In this document: positions 24,750 to 33,477 of the stretch, in pieces
Layout: each line of letters opens with the position of its first letter
How positions within the stretch are numbered: the stretch's first letter is position 1
NCBI GenBank assembly: GCA_963657295.1
Contig: CAVKMX010000001.1
Coordinates: forward strand, 1 to 64,000
DNA from: CAG-791 sp963657295
Lineage (GTDB): Bacteria > Bacillota > Clostridia > Lachnospirales > Lachnospiraceae
Reading direction: 5' to 3'
Length of the DNA: 64,000 bases
Notes under the pieces: generated by a model
What the model saw: the letters and a program-made list of their open reading frames with translations, nothing else
The model's database searches: none
What the model was told of the DNA's origin: nothing
Position numbers and translations under genes: made by a program

Positions 24750-25571
24750 TTACATTGCCTTCATGAAGGCAATGTCCTCTGCAACGCAGGAGTGGTTGAC
24801 ATGCTCGCGCAGGAGCGTGACATTGCGGTCCTGACGGTGCAGCCATTTTGAAATCTCATCGAACCGCAGACAGCCCGTGCCCAGAGGCATTGTCGTAAAT
24901 GTGTCGTAGTCATTGGTGATGCCGTAGACAAAGTCCTTGATGTGCAGTGCGGTCACCCTCGGTCCGATTACCGAAAGCCAGTCCCTCCACAGCTGTTCCT
25001 GCTCCGGAATTTTCTCATATTCCAGCAGATTCGCCGCATCAAAGATAAAGCGGAAATGGCTTTCATCTCCGACCAGATCTATCAGATGCTGTGCCTCGTC
25101 CGGACTGTTGAGCGGATGCCAGTAGACCGGCTCCACCGCGAACACGGCATCCTCCCGGGCCGCCGCCTCCGCAATGCGCAGGATGCTGTCCTCCATGAAG
25201 CCGCACCGTCTCCTGCTCTCCTCCTTGTCCAGGTGAAGATACGAGGTCTCGCTGCCCACGCAGAGAGCTCCCAGCTCCTTCTGCAGCTTCAGAACGCGGC
25301 ATACATTCTCCACCGCAGCCCTTCGCTTCTCCGCATCCGGAACACTCAGATCCTGGTAGCACCCCAGCACGGTGATTTCCAGGCCTCTCTGTGCGAAGCT
25401 CTCACGAATCTCCCGGATCTGATCCGGCGTAATGTCCTGATAATTGCTGATCCCTGTGATTGCCTTCGGCATGGCAACCTGTGCTGCCTCGAACCCCTGC
25501 CGCTGCAGGAGGTCCGCCAGCCGTTCGGCCGAATGCTTGCCGTAATCATGTGCCCGACACCCAACTTTCAT
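24750..25571 (-). CDS. Sugar phosphate isomerase/epimerase (TIM barrel, AP endonuclease 2 family)
   Basis: This 273-residue protein belongs to the xylose-isomerase-like TIM barrel superfamily. Conserved parts include the metal-site Glu in VFAVEPVYWHP, FIFDAANLL, HIKDF and a C-terminal REHV. Members isomerise or epimerise sugars or inositols; the substrate cannot be named. AGGAGG precedes the ATG, which lies inside the 3' end of the LacI gene (26-nt overlap), so the two are translated together. Its place between a pectin regulator and pectinesterase suggests a uronate or related substrate. Confidence 0.82.
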   Translation of the reverse strand: MKVGCRAHDYGKHSAERLADLLQRQGFEAAQVAMPKAITGISNYQDITPDQIREIRESFAQRGLEITVLGCYQDLSVPDAEKRRAAVENVCRVLKLQKELGALCVGSETSYLHLDKEESRRRCGFMEDSILRIAEAAAREDAVFAVEPVYWHPLNSPDEAQHLIDLVGDESHFRFIFDAANLLEYEKIPEQEQLWRDWLSVIGPRVTALHIKDFVYGITNDYDTFTTMPLGTGCLRFDEISKWLHRQDRNVTLLREHVNHSCVAEDIAFMKAM

Positions 25572-26577
25572 TTTTGTCCTCCTGATTCAGTGTCCTCACG
25601 GACTCCCGCTCCACCAGCTTGTTGTCCAGATAGACCCTTGCATTGTCAATGATGCCCGACTCCATCCGCTTCACCAGAATTTTCGTTCCCTCTCTGGCCA
25701 GATCTCCCATGTTGCGCTCAATGGTGGTCAGCCGCATGTTGCCGAAGGACGACATATTCCAGTTGTCGAAGCCGATCAGGGAAACGTCATCCGGCACGTC
25801 CAGCCCCTTTTCCTGCACCGCCGCCTTCGCGGCAAACGCCATCTCATCGTTGAAGCACAGGATGGCCGTCGGCAGCGGATCCATCGTCAGAATGCGCCTG
25901 GCCGCCGCGTATCCGCTGGAATACCGGTAATTTCCCGTCTCGATATGAACTCCATCCGGGTCCAGTCCGTGCTTGAGCATGGAATTGCGCCAGCCGATGT
26001 GGCGAAGGCTCGTGGAATCCAGTCCCTGTATGCCCTCAATCACCGCGATTCTGCGGTGACCTCGGTCCAGGAGATAATCCATTCCCCGCTCCATCGCCTT
26101 GGCCTCATCCGTCACGACATTCGGAATGTTGTACGGGACAATGCGGCAGATGGCGACCACCGGAATTTCCTTCTCCAGCACCTCATCGATGAAGGCGCTG
26201 TCCTCCGTTCTCTGGGAGAGCACGATGATGCCGTCGTAGAAGCTGGGGTTCAGCTCCCCCTTCTGATGCATGTCAATTCCCTTGACCACCACATTGTAGC
26301 GGCTTCCGACCACATCGTATACACCCGTGAGCACATCGTGCAGAACGAACGGGGAGGTCATTTTGCTGATGGTGGAGAAATAAACGCCGATCGTATACGA
26401 CCGGGACATTTTCAGCTGGACTGCCGCCTGGTTGGGAATGTAGCCCATCTCCTTTGCGATGTTCAGTATCTTCTGCTTGTTCTCCGAGTGTCCTGCGCTG
26501 ACGTTGTTCAGCGCTCTTGATACCGTTGAATAGGAAACCCCGGCGCGTTTTGCTATATCCTTGATTGTAACCGGCAT
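25546..26577 (-). CDS. LacI family transcriptional regulator of the pectin locus
   Basis: This 343-residue repressor starts MPVTIKDIAKRAGVSYSTVSRALNN, the LacI helix-turn-helix with hinge helix, followed by a periplasmic-binding-protein-like effector domain (residues about 60-335). AGGAG lies 11 nt before the chosen ATG; an ATG ten codons upstream is in frame but less likely. It is embedded in the pectin operon. Palindromes with the CAAACG type half-site that LacI proteins bind are found at 32185 and 31968 in the divergent control region of that operon, so it probably regulates it. The inducer is likely an oligogalacturonide or its breakdown product. Confidence 0.9.
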   Translation of the reverse strand: MPVTIKDIAKRAGVSYSTVSRALNNVSAGHSENKQKILNIAKEMGYIPNQAAVQLKMSRSYTIGVYFSTISKMTSPFVLHDVLTGVYDVVGSRYNVVVKGIDMHQKGELNPSFYDGIIVLSQRTEDSAFIDEVLEKEIPVVAICRIVPYNIPNVVTDEAKAMERGMDYLLDRGHRRIAVIEGIQGLDSTSLRHIGWRNSMLKHGLDPDGVHIETGNYRYSSGYAAARRILTMDPLPTAILCFNDEMAFAAKAAVQEKGLDVPDDVSLIGFDNWNMSSFGNMRLTTIERNMGDLAREGTKILVKRMESGIIDNARVYLDNKLVERESVRTLNQEDKNESWVSGT

Positions 26578-26603
26578 TTTCGCTTTGCTCCTGCTGCCCT
26601 TCC

Positions 26604-28160
26604 TCATTCGCGCAGCAGATGATCTACCTGCTCCGTCACAATGGCTTCTCCTTTTTGCCCGCTGACTGCCACATCCTTCAGCACCAGGGTGTCAACGTTG
26701 TTGGCATAGATGCCGAGGCGGCAGTCCTCCCCCAGTCCGTCCATCATGGCGATCTGTCCCGGCTCTGCGTCCGCTGCATAGGTCACCTGCACGTGCTCCA
26801 TCTCCACGCAGCCGATTTTCCGCTCCGGCAGCCCGTAGAAAAAGGCCGCCGCCAGATGGCAGTTCGACGCATTGATGCGGCGGAAGACAAGGTGCCGGAT
26901 CTCCGGCGTTCTCTCATCCACGGGAAGGCTCTCCCTCGTCTGCACATACTCCGTATGTCCGTCCGGATCACAGAAATAAAAGCAATTCACCACAAAGGGC
27001 GTCTTCACCTGATCCATGCGGATGTTCTCGAACACGATTTCGTCCAGAACCGCGTCCTTTCCTCTTCCTCTTCGCGTCTTGATCCGCAGTCCGCGGTCCG
27101 TATGCAGGAAACAGCAGTCCCGCACCGTCATTCTCCGCACACCGCCGGCCATCTCACTTCCCACCGTGATGGAGCCGTGCCCGTCCCGCATGCAGCATTG
27201 ACGGATCACCAGATCCTCACAGGCTCTTCTGTACCGGCGTCCCATATAAATCTTCCCGGACTTCACCGCAATGCAGTCGTCTCCGACGGAGATGCGGACT
27301 CCGACAATCTCCACATCATGGCAGGATTCCGGATCCAGACCGTCTGTGTTGGGCGAATTGGCCGGGCCGGTAATCTGCATATCCACGAACCGGAGGTGAT
27401 CCGAGAAATACGGATGCACGTTCCAGCTGGGGCTGTTCTGTATATGGATGCCCTGTACGGTCACGTTTTCACAGCGGTTTAAGAATAGCATTCTCGGCCG
27501 GAATGCGATAACCCTTTTTTTGGGATCCTTCCACCAATCCTCAAAGGAGGCATTCCCGTCCACGGTTCCCTGTCCGTAGATCACCACGTTCTGCACCCCG
27601 ATTCCGGTGATCAGCGACGCAAAGCAGTCCAGCGGATTTCCCTCCCAGGTTCCGAGGTTGTACTCCTCCGTCTCATCATAGCTGTCAATGATCCCCTTCA
27701 GGACCGCGAATTTCCTTCGGTCGGTTTCTCCCCGGAGCACCGCTCCCTGCGCCAGCTCCAGACGGATATCGCTCTTGAGGAACAGACTGGTGATCCGATA
27801 CGTCCCTTCCGGAATCAGCACGCGGCTGTCCTTCGGGCAGCTCATGATGGCTGCCTGAATGAAATGCGTGTCATTCTGCACTCCGTCTCCCCTTGCGCCG
27901 AAATCGCGGACATTCAGGGTCACGAATTCCCTTTCTGTCCGGAGCGTCAGCGTCTCCTCCTCCTCCTGCGCATCCTTTACACAGATTGTGTAATCGGTCT
28001 GCGGCTTCAGGTCATAAATGCTGACAATCGTGCGCCTGGTTGTCAGCTTCCGTTTCCCGTTGACATGGATGGACCGCTCCCGGTCCGACTCATAGATGCT
28101 CCCGTCCTCAATTTCCAGTGTGACACATCTGGCCGTCTGAAAAATAATTTTCACTTTCAT
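26604..28160 (-). CDS. GH28 polygalacturonase family protein
   Basis: This 518-residue glycosidase hydrolyses galacturonan linkages. A short N-terminal beta-sandwich (residues 1-80) precedes the right-handed beta-helix. All GH28 signature blocks are visible: SPNTDGLDPE, VGDDCIAVKSG, DGHGSITVGSE and RGLRIKTRRGRG. No signal peptide is seen at the chosen start (MKVKIIFQTARC), which follows GAGGAAAGCT; it likely acts in the cytoplasm as an exo-enzyme on imported fragments. It lies just after a terminator that follows the permease genes, with no room for a clear promoter. Confidence 0.92.
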   Translation of the reverse strand: MKVKIIFQTARCVTLEIEDGSIYESDRERSIHVNGKRKLTTRRTIVSIYDLKPQTDYTICVKDAQEEEETLTLRTEREFVTLNVRDFGARGDGVQNDTHFIQAAIMSCPKDSRVLIPEGTYRITSLFLKSDIRLELAQGAVLRGETDRRKFAVLKGIIDSYDETEEYNLGTWEGNPLDCFASLITGIGVQNVVIYGQGTVDGNASFEDWWKDPKKRVIAFRPRMLFLNRCENVTVQGIHIQNSPSWNVHPYFSDHLRFVDMQITGPANSPNTDGLDPESCHDVEIVGVRISVGDDCIAVKSGKIYMGRRYRRACEDLVIRQCCMRDGHGSITVGSEMAGGVRRMTVRDCCFLHTDRGLRIKTRRGRGKDAVLDEIVFENIRMDQVKTPFVVNCFYFCDPDGHTEYVQTRESLPVDERTPEIRHLVFRRINASNCHLAAAFFYGLPERKIGCVEMEHVQVTYAADAEPGQIAMMDGLGEDCRLGIYANNVDTLVLKDVAVSGQKGEAIVTEQVDHLLRE

Positions 28161-28195
28161 AGCTTTCCTCTGTATGCCGCAGTTTCCTGCCGATG

Positions 28196-28227
28196 AAAAA
28201 AGGGAACCCTCATATTGAGGATTCCCC
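28196..28227 (-). terminator. Terminator after the CUT1 permease genes
   Basis: GGGAATCCTC pairs with GAGGGTTCCC around a five-base loop, followed by six T on the minus strand. It lies 20 nt after the permease stop and 36 nt before the GH28 ATG, so GH28 must rely on readthrough or a hidden promoter. Confidence 0.85.
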
Positions 28228-28247
28228 GAAGATTTCGAACGAAGCAA

Positions 28248-29099
28248 TTAACCCTTGACGCCGCCGGCTGAAATACCGTCGATGAAGGAATCCTGTGCGC
28301 AGAAGAACACGATCAGGGACGGAATGATGGAGATCAGGGACATGGCAAGGATACGGTTCCACTGGAAGCCGACATCACCGTCCATCGACATACGCAGGTA
28401 AATGGAGTTGGTGTACTTCTCCATATCGGAGATGTAGATCAACGGACCCATGAAGTCATTGGAGGTCCACATGAACTGGAACAGTGCGCAGGACACCAGG
28501 GACGGCTTCAGCATGGGAACGATGACATGCCAGAGGGTCTGTACGCAGTTGCAGCCGTCAATCTTGGCAGCCTCCTCCAGCTCCTTCGGCACGCCGCGCA
28601 GGAACTGAATCAGCATGAAGACGAAATAGGTGTCGGTTGCGAACAGGGACGGAACGACCAGAGGCAGATAGGAATTGGTCCAGCCCCACTTGTTGAACAT
28701 GATGTACTGCGGTGCATTCAGGACAACCTGCGGAAGGAAGAGCGTTGCCATCATCAGGGAGAACATCAGGCCCTTCCCCTTAAAGTTGAATCTGGCAAAG
28801 CCGTAGGCCGTCACCGTTGCGGATACCACCGTGAAGATCACCTTCGGAAGAACGATCTTATAGGTGTTCAGCATGGACGTGATCAGATTGATCTTGCCGC
28901 CGTAGTTCTTGAAGGCCTCCTTGTAACCGTCGAACACCGGATTCTTGGGCCAGAACCAGGCACTGGTGAAGATCTCGGAATTCGTCTTGAACGTCGCACC
29001 CACCATCCAGATCAGCGGATACACCATGATAAAGCCGACTGCGATCAGGAGAATGTAGCGAATTACCGTACTGACTTTTCTCTTTTGTTCTCTTGTCAT
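28248..29099 (-). CDS. CUT1 sugar ABC permease, MalG type
   Basis: This 283-residue membrane protein has six predicted hydrophobic segments and the EAA loop EEAAKIDGCNCVQTLWHVIVP that contacts the ATPase. It pairs with the MalF-type permease encoded 6 nt upstream. Together with the receptor it should import an oligosaccharide, by context a pectin fragment. No ATPase gene lies in the operon; CUT1 systems often share a distant MsmX-type ATPase. Confidence 0.92.
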   Translation of the reverse strand: MTREQKRKVSTVIRYILLIAVGFIMVYPLIWMVGATFKTNSEIFTSAWFWPKNPVFDGYKEAFKNYGGKINLITSMLNTYKIVLPKVIFTVVSATVTAYGFARFNFKGKGLMFSLMMATLFLPQVVLNAPQYIMFNKWGWTNSYLPLVVPSLFATDTYFVFMLIQFLRGVPKELEEAAKIDGCNCVQTLWHVIVPMLKPSLVSCALFQFMWTSNDFMGPLIYISDMEKYTNSIYLRMSMDGDVGFQWNRILAMSLISIIPSLIVFFCAQDSFIDGISAGGVKG

Positions 29100-29105
29100 G
29101 GAATT

Positions 29106-30008
29106 CTACCTCCCATCCTCGTCAGAGTAGTAAACCCACTTCTTCTGACTTGCAAAAGCAATTCCGGTCAATGCACATACGATGACGAACAGAACCCAGG
29201 CCTGGGCGCTGGCCATACCCATCTTATGCCGGAGGAATGCATTGTTGTAAATCAATACGGAGATCAGCGTGGTCGCACCGTTGGGTCCGCCCTTTGTCAC
29301 GAGGAACGGTCCGTTGAACTCCTGGAAGGCCTGACAGAGCTGTGTGATCAGGTTGTAGAAAATAACCGGTGTGATCATCGGAACGGTAATCTTGAAGAAC
29401 TGCGTCCACTTGCCGGCTCCGTCAATGGACGCCGCCTCATACAGATCCTGCGGCACGCCCTTCAGCGCTGCAAGGAAAATAACCATGGCCGAACCAAACT
29501 GCCACACGCGGAGCAGTACGATGACCGCCAGAGCACCGTTGTCGCTCGCCATCCAGTTGATCTTCGGCGCACCGAAGGCTGTGATGACCGTGTTGATCAG
29601 ACCGTCTGTGTTGAAGACTGCTCTCCACAGAATGGCGATGGCAATGGAGCCTCCCAGAATGGAGGGAATGTAATATGCCGTACGGAAGAAGTTCACGCCC
29701 TTGAGCTTGAAATTCAGGATGAATGCGATAAACAGCGCAAACGCCAGCTTCAGCGGCACATCGAAAATCGCATACTTAAAAGTCACCCTGAAGGCGCGGA
29801 GAATGTCCTCGTCCGTGAAAATCTTGGTGTAGTTCATCAGGCCATACTTACTGATCCCGCTGAACATGTCGTAGTCTGTAAAGCTGTAATACAGGGACGA
29901 TGCGAACGGATACACCTTGAACAGGAGAAATCCGATCAGCCATGGTAGTACAAACAGAAAACCAATGTTCTCTGACAGAAGCTTGCTGAAGCTCTTCTTC
30001 TGGTTCAT
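29106..30008 (-). CDS. CUT1 sugar ABC permease, MalF type
   Basis: This 300-residue membrane protein starts with a cytoplasmic segment and the hydrophobic FLFVLPWLIGFLLFKVYPF. It has six predicted membrane segments and the EAA loop LYEAASIDGAGKWTQFFKITVP. Its ATG overlaps the stop of the 121-residue protein gene (ATGA). It forms the transport channel with the MalG-type protein. Confidence 0.92.
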   Translation of the reverse strand: MNQKKSFSKLLSENIGFLFVLPWLIGFLLFKVYPFASSLYYSFTDYDMFSGISKYGLMNYTKIFTDEDILRAFRVTFKYAIFDVPLKLAFALFIAFILNFKLKGVNFFRTAYYIPSILGGSIAIAILWRAVFNTDGLINTVITAFGAPKINWMASDNGALAVIVLLRVWQFGSAMVIFLAALKGVPQDLYEAASIDGAGKWTQFFKITVPMITPVIFYNLITQLCQAFQEFNGPFLVTKGGPNGATTLISVLIYNNAFLRHKMGMASAQAWVLFVIVCALTGIAFASQKKWVYYSDEDGR

Positions 30009-30370
30009 ACATCTGCCTCCTCATTCGTGATAACTTTCTGCTGCAATTCCGGAAGGAAGTCCTCAAAATGCTCCGGATTCAATGCTCCGGTTCTGCTCCC
30101 TCGAACAAGAACCTCAGCAAACGTCTGCCGGTCAGTCCCGGAAAGGAAGGAAAAGTCCCCCTCCCTTCTGCGTCTGTCGATCAATTCCCCGACGGACCTG
30201 CGCAGCAGCAGCTGCAGGGCGCGGTAATGCTCGAAAATCTCCTCGCTCATTGCCTCCAGGACCTGAACCATAAGGAGCATCCGATCCGGATCCGAAGCCT
30301 GTGTGTTCTCAAAATAACGGACAATCCCGGCATAATTGGCCTTGTCCTTCACTGCCTCTCTGACATCCAT
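30005..30370 (-). CDS. Uncharacterised 121-residue protein of the pectin transporter operon
   Basis: This small, charged, soluble protein is mostly helical by composition and has no membrane segment, signal peptide or motif I recognise. The middle holds an arginine-rich stretch (RRSVGELIDRRRREGDF). It lies between the receptor and permease genes and overlaps the MalF gene by 4 nt, so it is co-translated with the transporter. AAAGGAACAG precedes the ATG. Its position suggests a transporter- or polysaccharide-related role, but the function is unknown. Confidence 0.75.
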   Translation of the reverse strand: MDVREAVKDKANYAGIVRYFENTQASDPDRMLLMVQVLEAMSEEIFEHYRALQLLLRRSVGELIDRRRREGDFSFLSGTDRQTFAEVLVRGSRTGALNPEHFEDFLPELQQKVITNEEADV

Positions 30371-30414
30371 CCCGCTGTTCCTTTCGGTCCTTTCCTTCGG
30401 TGTCCGCCCGCACT

Positions 30415-30474
30415 GCTGCGGCTCTTCCGCAGCAATGCACCGGAGAAGTCCCCCTCGGGTTCGCTCTCCGGTGC
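30415..30474 (-). other. Two stem-loops after the pectin-fragment receptor gene
   Basis: GCTGCGG / CCGCAGC (30415-30433) and GCACCGGAGA / TCTCCGGTGC (30437-30474) form two adjacent strong hairpins between the receptor and the downstream genes. Neither has a T-run. They may stabilise the receptor mRNA and lower the downstream message level. Confidence 0.6.
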
Positions 30475-30515
30475 AGCCGCATGTCTGCCGCTCTGCCGCC
30501 GTAAGCCTTATGCCA

Positions 30516-31886
30516 TCAGTTGCCGAGTGTCTCGTTCACGCCGTCGAGCAGGGCCTGTGCCGCCTGTGCTGCGTCATAATCGTGTGTGCTCAGCTTGCCG
30601 AAGACCTTGTAGTACACGCCGTCCGGGTTAGCCTTCAGATCGTTGTGCTCGAACTTGCTGTCCAGAGGGAACTTGCTGTAGGCCAGAACCTTGCTGTTCG
30701 CCTCCTTGACGATGTCATCGCCCAGTCCCTTCTCATCCAGCACGGCGAGGGCTGCTGCAGAGCAGGGAATGCCGCGCTCGGTGCCGCAGATCTCAACACC
30801 TTCCGGATCGTTGAGCAGGTAGTTGATCAGCATTGCTGCTTCCTTCGGATGCTCCGAGGTTGCCGATACGGCAAGACCCATGGAGATCTTCGTGAAGCCT
30901 CCGTTGTAGTCGCCGAACTTGAGGAACTCACCGATGACGAACTCCTGTCCGGGCTTGTTGGTGCTCTCTGCAACCGCCTTCTGGAACTTGGATGCGGAGG
31001 AATCCCACTCATAGATGCCGGCGTATTTGCCGTCAATCCACTTTGCATTCTTATCCAGGGAATCCGCCATGTCGCCGTTGATGACAGCCAGGGTCGGGAT
31101 CACGTGTCCATCCTCCAGCTTGTTGATGAACTCCATACCCTCTGCGATCTCATCGGCTGTGTACTGAACCTGGCCGTCCTCTACCCATGCCTTTCCGTAA
31201 ACAGACTCAAGATAGTAGACCAGGAAGAGCATCCGGTCGTACTCGCCCAGAGCCAGCGGATAATAATCCTCGTCATAGGCCTTGAAGGCCTCGCCGGCTG
31301 CGAACAGAGACTCTTCATCGGTAGGAATGTCCACGCCGACCTCATCGAAGGTCGTCTTGTTCCAGTAGAACAGACGTCCTGTCAGAGCTACCGGAACCGC
31401 CATCAGCTTGCCGTCTGCCTTGCACAGTTCCAGGGAATCCTCCGGGAACTGGGTGAGGTCCAGAACATCGGCGTAATCCTCCAGGTTGGCGAAGTTCGTG
31501 CCGTTGCCGCTGTAGGATTCGATCCAGTTCCAGTTGATCTGCATGACATCCGCTGCGTTTCCGCCCATGATGTTGAGAGCCTGCTTCTCCTCCCAGCCGG
31601 ACCATGCGCCGTACTCGGTGGTCACCGTGATGTACGGATACTTCTCCATGAATGCAGCGACCGCAGCCTCGGTTGCCTCGTGGCGGCTGTCTCCGCCCCA
31701 CCAGGAGAACTTGATCTCAACCGGCTCCTGACTGTCTGACGACGATGCATCTGCCGATGCGGATGTGTCCTTGGACGCTGCATCCGTGCTCTCCGTGCCG
31801 GAGGTGGAACCTCCGCAGGCTGCCACAGACAGAGCCATCATCGACGCAAGCGCCAAAGACATGACCTTCTTTACATTCTTCTTCAT
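30516..31886 (-). CDS. CUT1 extracellular solute-binding lipoprotein
   Basis: This 456-residue receptor of the SBP_bac_1 family is anchored outside the membrane. Residues 1-24 form a lipoprotein signal peptide (lipobox SVAAC, Cys24), followed by a Ser/Thr/Ala/Asp-rich linker. The domain starts at VEIKFSWWGGDSRHEATEAAV, a typical family sequence. It is the first gene of the pectin transporter operon, driven by a perfect-consensus promoter. Context suggests oligogalacturonide binding, which the sequence alone cannot show. Confidence 0.93.
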   Translation of the reverse strand: MKKNVKKVMSLALASMMALSVAACGGSTSGTESTDAASKDTSASADASSSDSQEPVEIKFSWWGGDSRHEATEAAVAAFMEKYPYITVTTEYGAWSGWEEKQALNIMGGNAADVMQINWNWIESYSGNGTNFANLEDYADVLDLTQFPEDSLELCKADGKLMAVPVALTGRLFYWNKTTFDEVGVDIPTDEESLFAAGEAFKAYDEDYYPLALGEYDRMLFLVYYLESVYGKAWVEDGQVQYTADEIAEGMEFINKLEDGHVIPTLAVINGDMADSLDKNAKWIDGKYAGIYEWDSSASKFQKAVAESTNKPGQEFVIGEFLKFGDYNGGFTKISMGLAVSATSEHPKEAAMLINYLLNDPEGVEICGTERGIPCSAAALAVLDEKGLGDDIVKEANSKVLAYSKFPLDSKFEHNDLKANPDGVYYKVFGKLSTHDYDAAQAAQALLDGVNETLGN

Positions 31887-31967
31887 AACAATCCCCTTTT
31901 ACCTCTCTTGTGTGCTCCCTCGTTGTCGGTTTTCATCACGAAACCCATCAGCGTTGCCTCATTAATC

Positions 31968-31981
31968 TGCAAAGGTTTGCA
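31968..31981. promoter_or_regulatory. LacI-type operator in the pectin transporter leader
   Basis: TGCAAAGGTTTGCA is a near-perfect palindrome about 85-95 nt after the predicted start of the transporter mRNA. Its half-sites match those of the operator at 32185. Confidence 0.6.
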
Positions 31982-32071
31982 CACTTTTCGAAAAAATAAT
32001 GCATCTTCCAACTCCGGTGAGGTCCTTTTCACCGTCCGCCGAAATCCATGCACATTTTCTGTTACAAGCCG

Positions 32072-32100
32072 ATTATAGTATTGTCCATATTGCTTGTCAA
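32072..32100 (-). promoter_or_regulatory. Perfect-consensus promoter of the pectin transporter operon
   Basis: TTGACA (32095-32100), exactly 17 bp, and TATAAT (32072-32077) on the minus strand. This is the strongest sigma-A-type promoter in the window, which fits a tightly repressed gene set. The start would be near 32064, giving a leader of about 180 nt. Confidence 0.85.
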
Positions 32101-32148
32101 TCATGTGATTTTCACGTTTTTTATAGTGCTTTTGTCATTTTTTGCGGA

Positions 32149-32177
32149 TTGGTTTTCCGGAACACATCTGGTAGAAT
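32149..32177 (+). promoter_or_regulatory. Predicted promoter of the GH105 gene
   Basis: TTGGTT (32149-32154), 17 bp, and TAGAAT (32172-32177) on the plus strand. The start near 32184 falls on the edge of the palindromic operator at 32185-32198, a repressing position. Confidence 0.65.
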
Positions 32178-32184
32178 TACGAGG

Positions 32185-32198
32185 TGCAAACGTTTGAA
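32185..32198. promoter_or_regulatory. LacI-type operator at the GH105 transcription start
   Basis: TGCAAACGTTTGAA contains the perfect palindrome CAAACGTTTG typical of LacI-family sites. It lies just after the -10 box of the GH105 promoter. Confidence 0.65.
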
Positions 32199-32251
32199 TG
32201 GCATACCCACTGATCAAATTGTCGCAAAATAAGTATATGAGGATATGTATT

Positions 32252-33388
32252 ATGGATATTTTGGATCATTACATTGACCAGCTGCTGGCAAAAAGCAGTC
32301 CGCAGGCACCGATCTGGAACATCGAGAAGCTCCGCAAGGGGGCAAAGCCTTCCTGGAATTACATCGACGGCTGTATGATCAAGGCCATCCTTGAGCTCTA
32401 CCAGCTCCGCGGGAATGAGCAATATCTGCAGTTTGCAGATGCCTTCATTGATTACTTCGTTCAGGAGGACGGCTCTATCCTTTCCTATGATCCGAAGGAA
32501 TACAATCTCGACAATGTCAATGCCGGCAAAACGCTCTTCGATCTGTACCGCATCACCGGCAAGGAAAAATACCGGAAAGCCATCGACACCGTGTACAGTC
32601 AGCTGGAGGGACAGCCCCGGACTCCGGAGGGTAGCTTCTGGCACAAGCTGATCTATCCGAACCAGATCTGGCTGGACGGTCTGTACATGGCGCAGCCCTT
32701 CTATATGCAGTATGAGCTCACCTTCCATGACGGCCGGAACTGCGCCGACGTCATCCGGCAGTTTCTGACGGTATATGAGAAGCTGCGCGATCTTCGGAAC
32801 GGCCTGTATTACCATGCCTACGACGCCTCCCGGGAGAGCTTCTGGTGCGACAGGGTCACCGGCCTCTCCGACAGCTTCTGGCTCCGGGCCATCGGCTGGT
32901 ACGCCATGGCTCTGGTGGATACCTGGGAGATTCTGCCTGCCTCCCGCTCTGAGGAAAAGGAAACGCTCGGCCGGATCTACCGAGAGCTCATCGACGCAAT
33001 GCTCCCCTATCAGGATGCTGAGACCGGCATGTGGTATCAGGTGGTCAACCGCGGCGGCATTGCACCGAACTACCTGGAGACCTCCGGCTCCGCCATCTTC
33101 GCCTATGCGATCCTGAAGAGTGTCCGCCTGGGACTTTTGGCGGATTCCTTCCGTGCTCACGGCCGCAGAGCCTTCGAGGGGATCTGCCGGAAATATCTGT
33201 CGGAGAAGGACGGCGAGCTCCAGCTGGGCGGCATCTGTCTCGTGGCGGGACTCGGCAACAAGCAGATGCGCGAGGGAACCTTTGATTATTATATGCGCGA
33301 GCCCATCGTGCAGAACGACGCGAAGGGCGTGGCGCCCCTGATCCTCGCCTACATTGAGATCCTGCAGGCCGGACAGTCAAACAGCTGA
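32252..33388 (+). CDS. GH105 unsaturated rhamnogalacturonyl/glucuronyl hydrolase
   Basis: This 378-residue enzyme releases unsaturated uronate from the end of pectin lyase products. Family marks are WNYIDGCMIKAILELY, the catalytic-Asp region IWLDGLYMAQPFY, FWLRAIGWYAMALVDT and GMWYQVVN. No signal peptide is present, so it acts in the cytoplasm. GAGGA precedes the ATG by 8 nt; an in-frame ATG at 32198 lies inside the operator and is unlikely. It is divergent from the pectin transporter and shares its control region. Confidence 0.92.
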   Translation: MDILDHYIDQLLAKSSPQAPIWNIEKLRKGAKPSWNYIDGCMIKAILELYQLRGNEQYLQFADAFIDYFVQEDGSILSYDPKEYNLDNVNAGKTLFDLYRITGKEKYRKAIDTVYSQLEGQPRTPEGSFWHKLIYPNQIWLDGLYMAQPFYMQYELTFHDGRNCADVIRQFLTVYEKLRDLRNGLYYHAYDASRESFWCDRVTGLSDSFWLRAIGWYAMALVDTWEILPASRSEEKETLGRIYRELIDAMLPYQDAETGMWYQVVNRGGIAPNYLETSGSAIFAYAILKSVRLGLLADSFRAHGRRAFEGICRKYLSEKDGELQLGGICLVAGLGNKQMREGTFDYYMREPIVQNDAKGVAPLILAYIEILQAGQSNS

Positions 33389-33416
33389 GGCTCAGCCAAC
33401 AGCTGGGACAGAAACG

Positions 33417-33472
33417 AAAAAAGCCTTGTATTTTCAACGAATTCCGAGGAAACGTTGGAAATACAAGGCTTT
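33417..33472 (-). terminator. Terminator after tRNA-Leu, probably also ending GH105
   Basis: A stem of about 19 bp (AAAGCCTTGTATTTCCAACG with CGTTGAAAATACAAGGCTTT) is followed by six T on the minus strand, directly after the tRNA. Read on the plus strand it lies 29 nt after the GH105 stop and may act in that direction too, although its plus-strand tail is weaker. Confidence 0.85.
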
Positions 33473-33477
33473 AAAAA

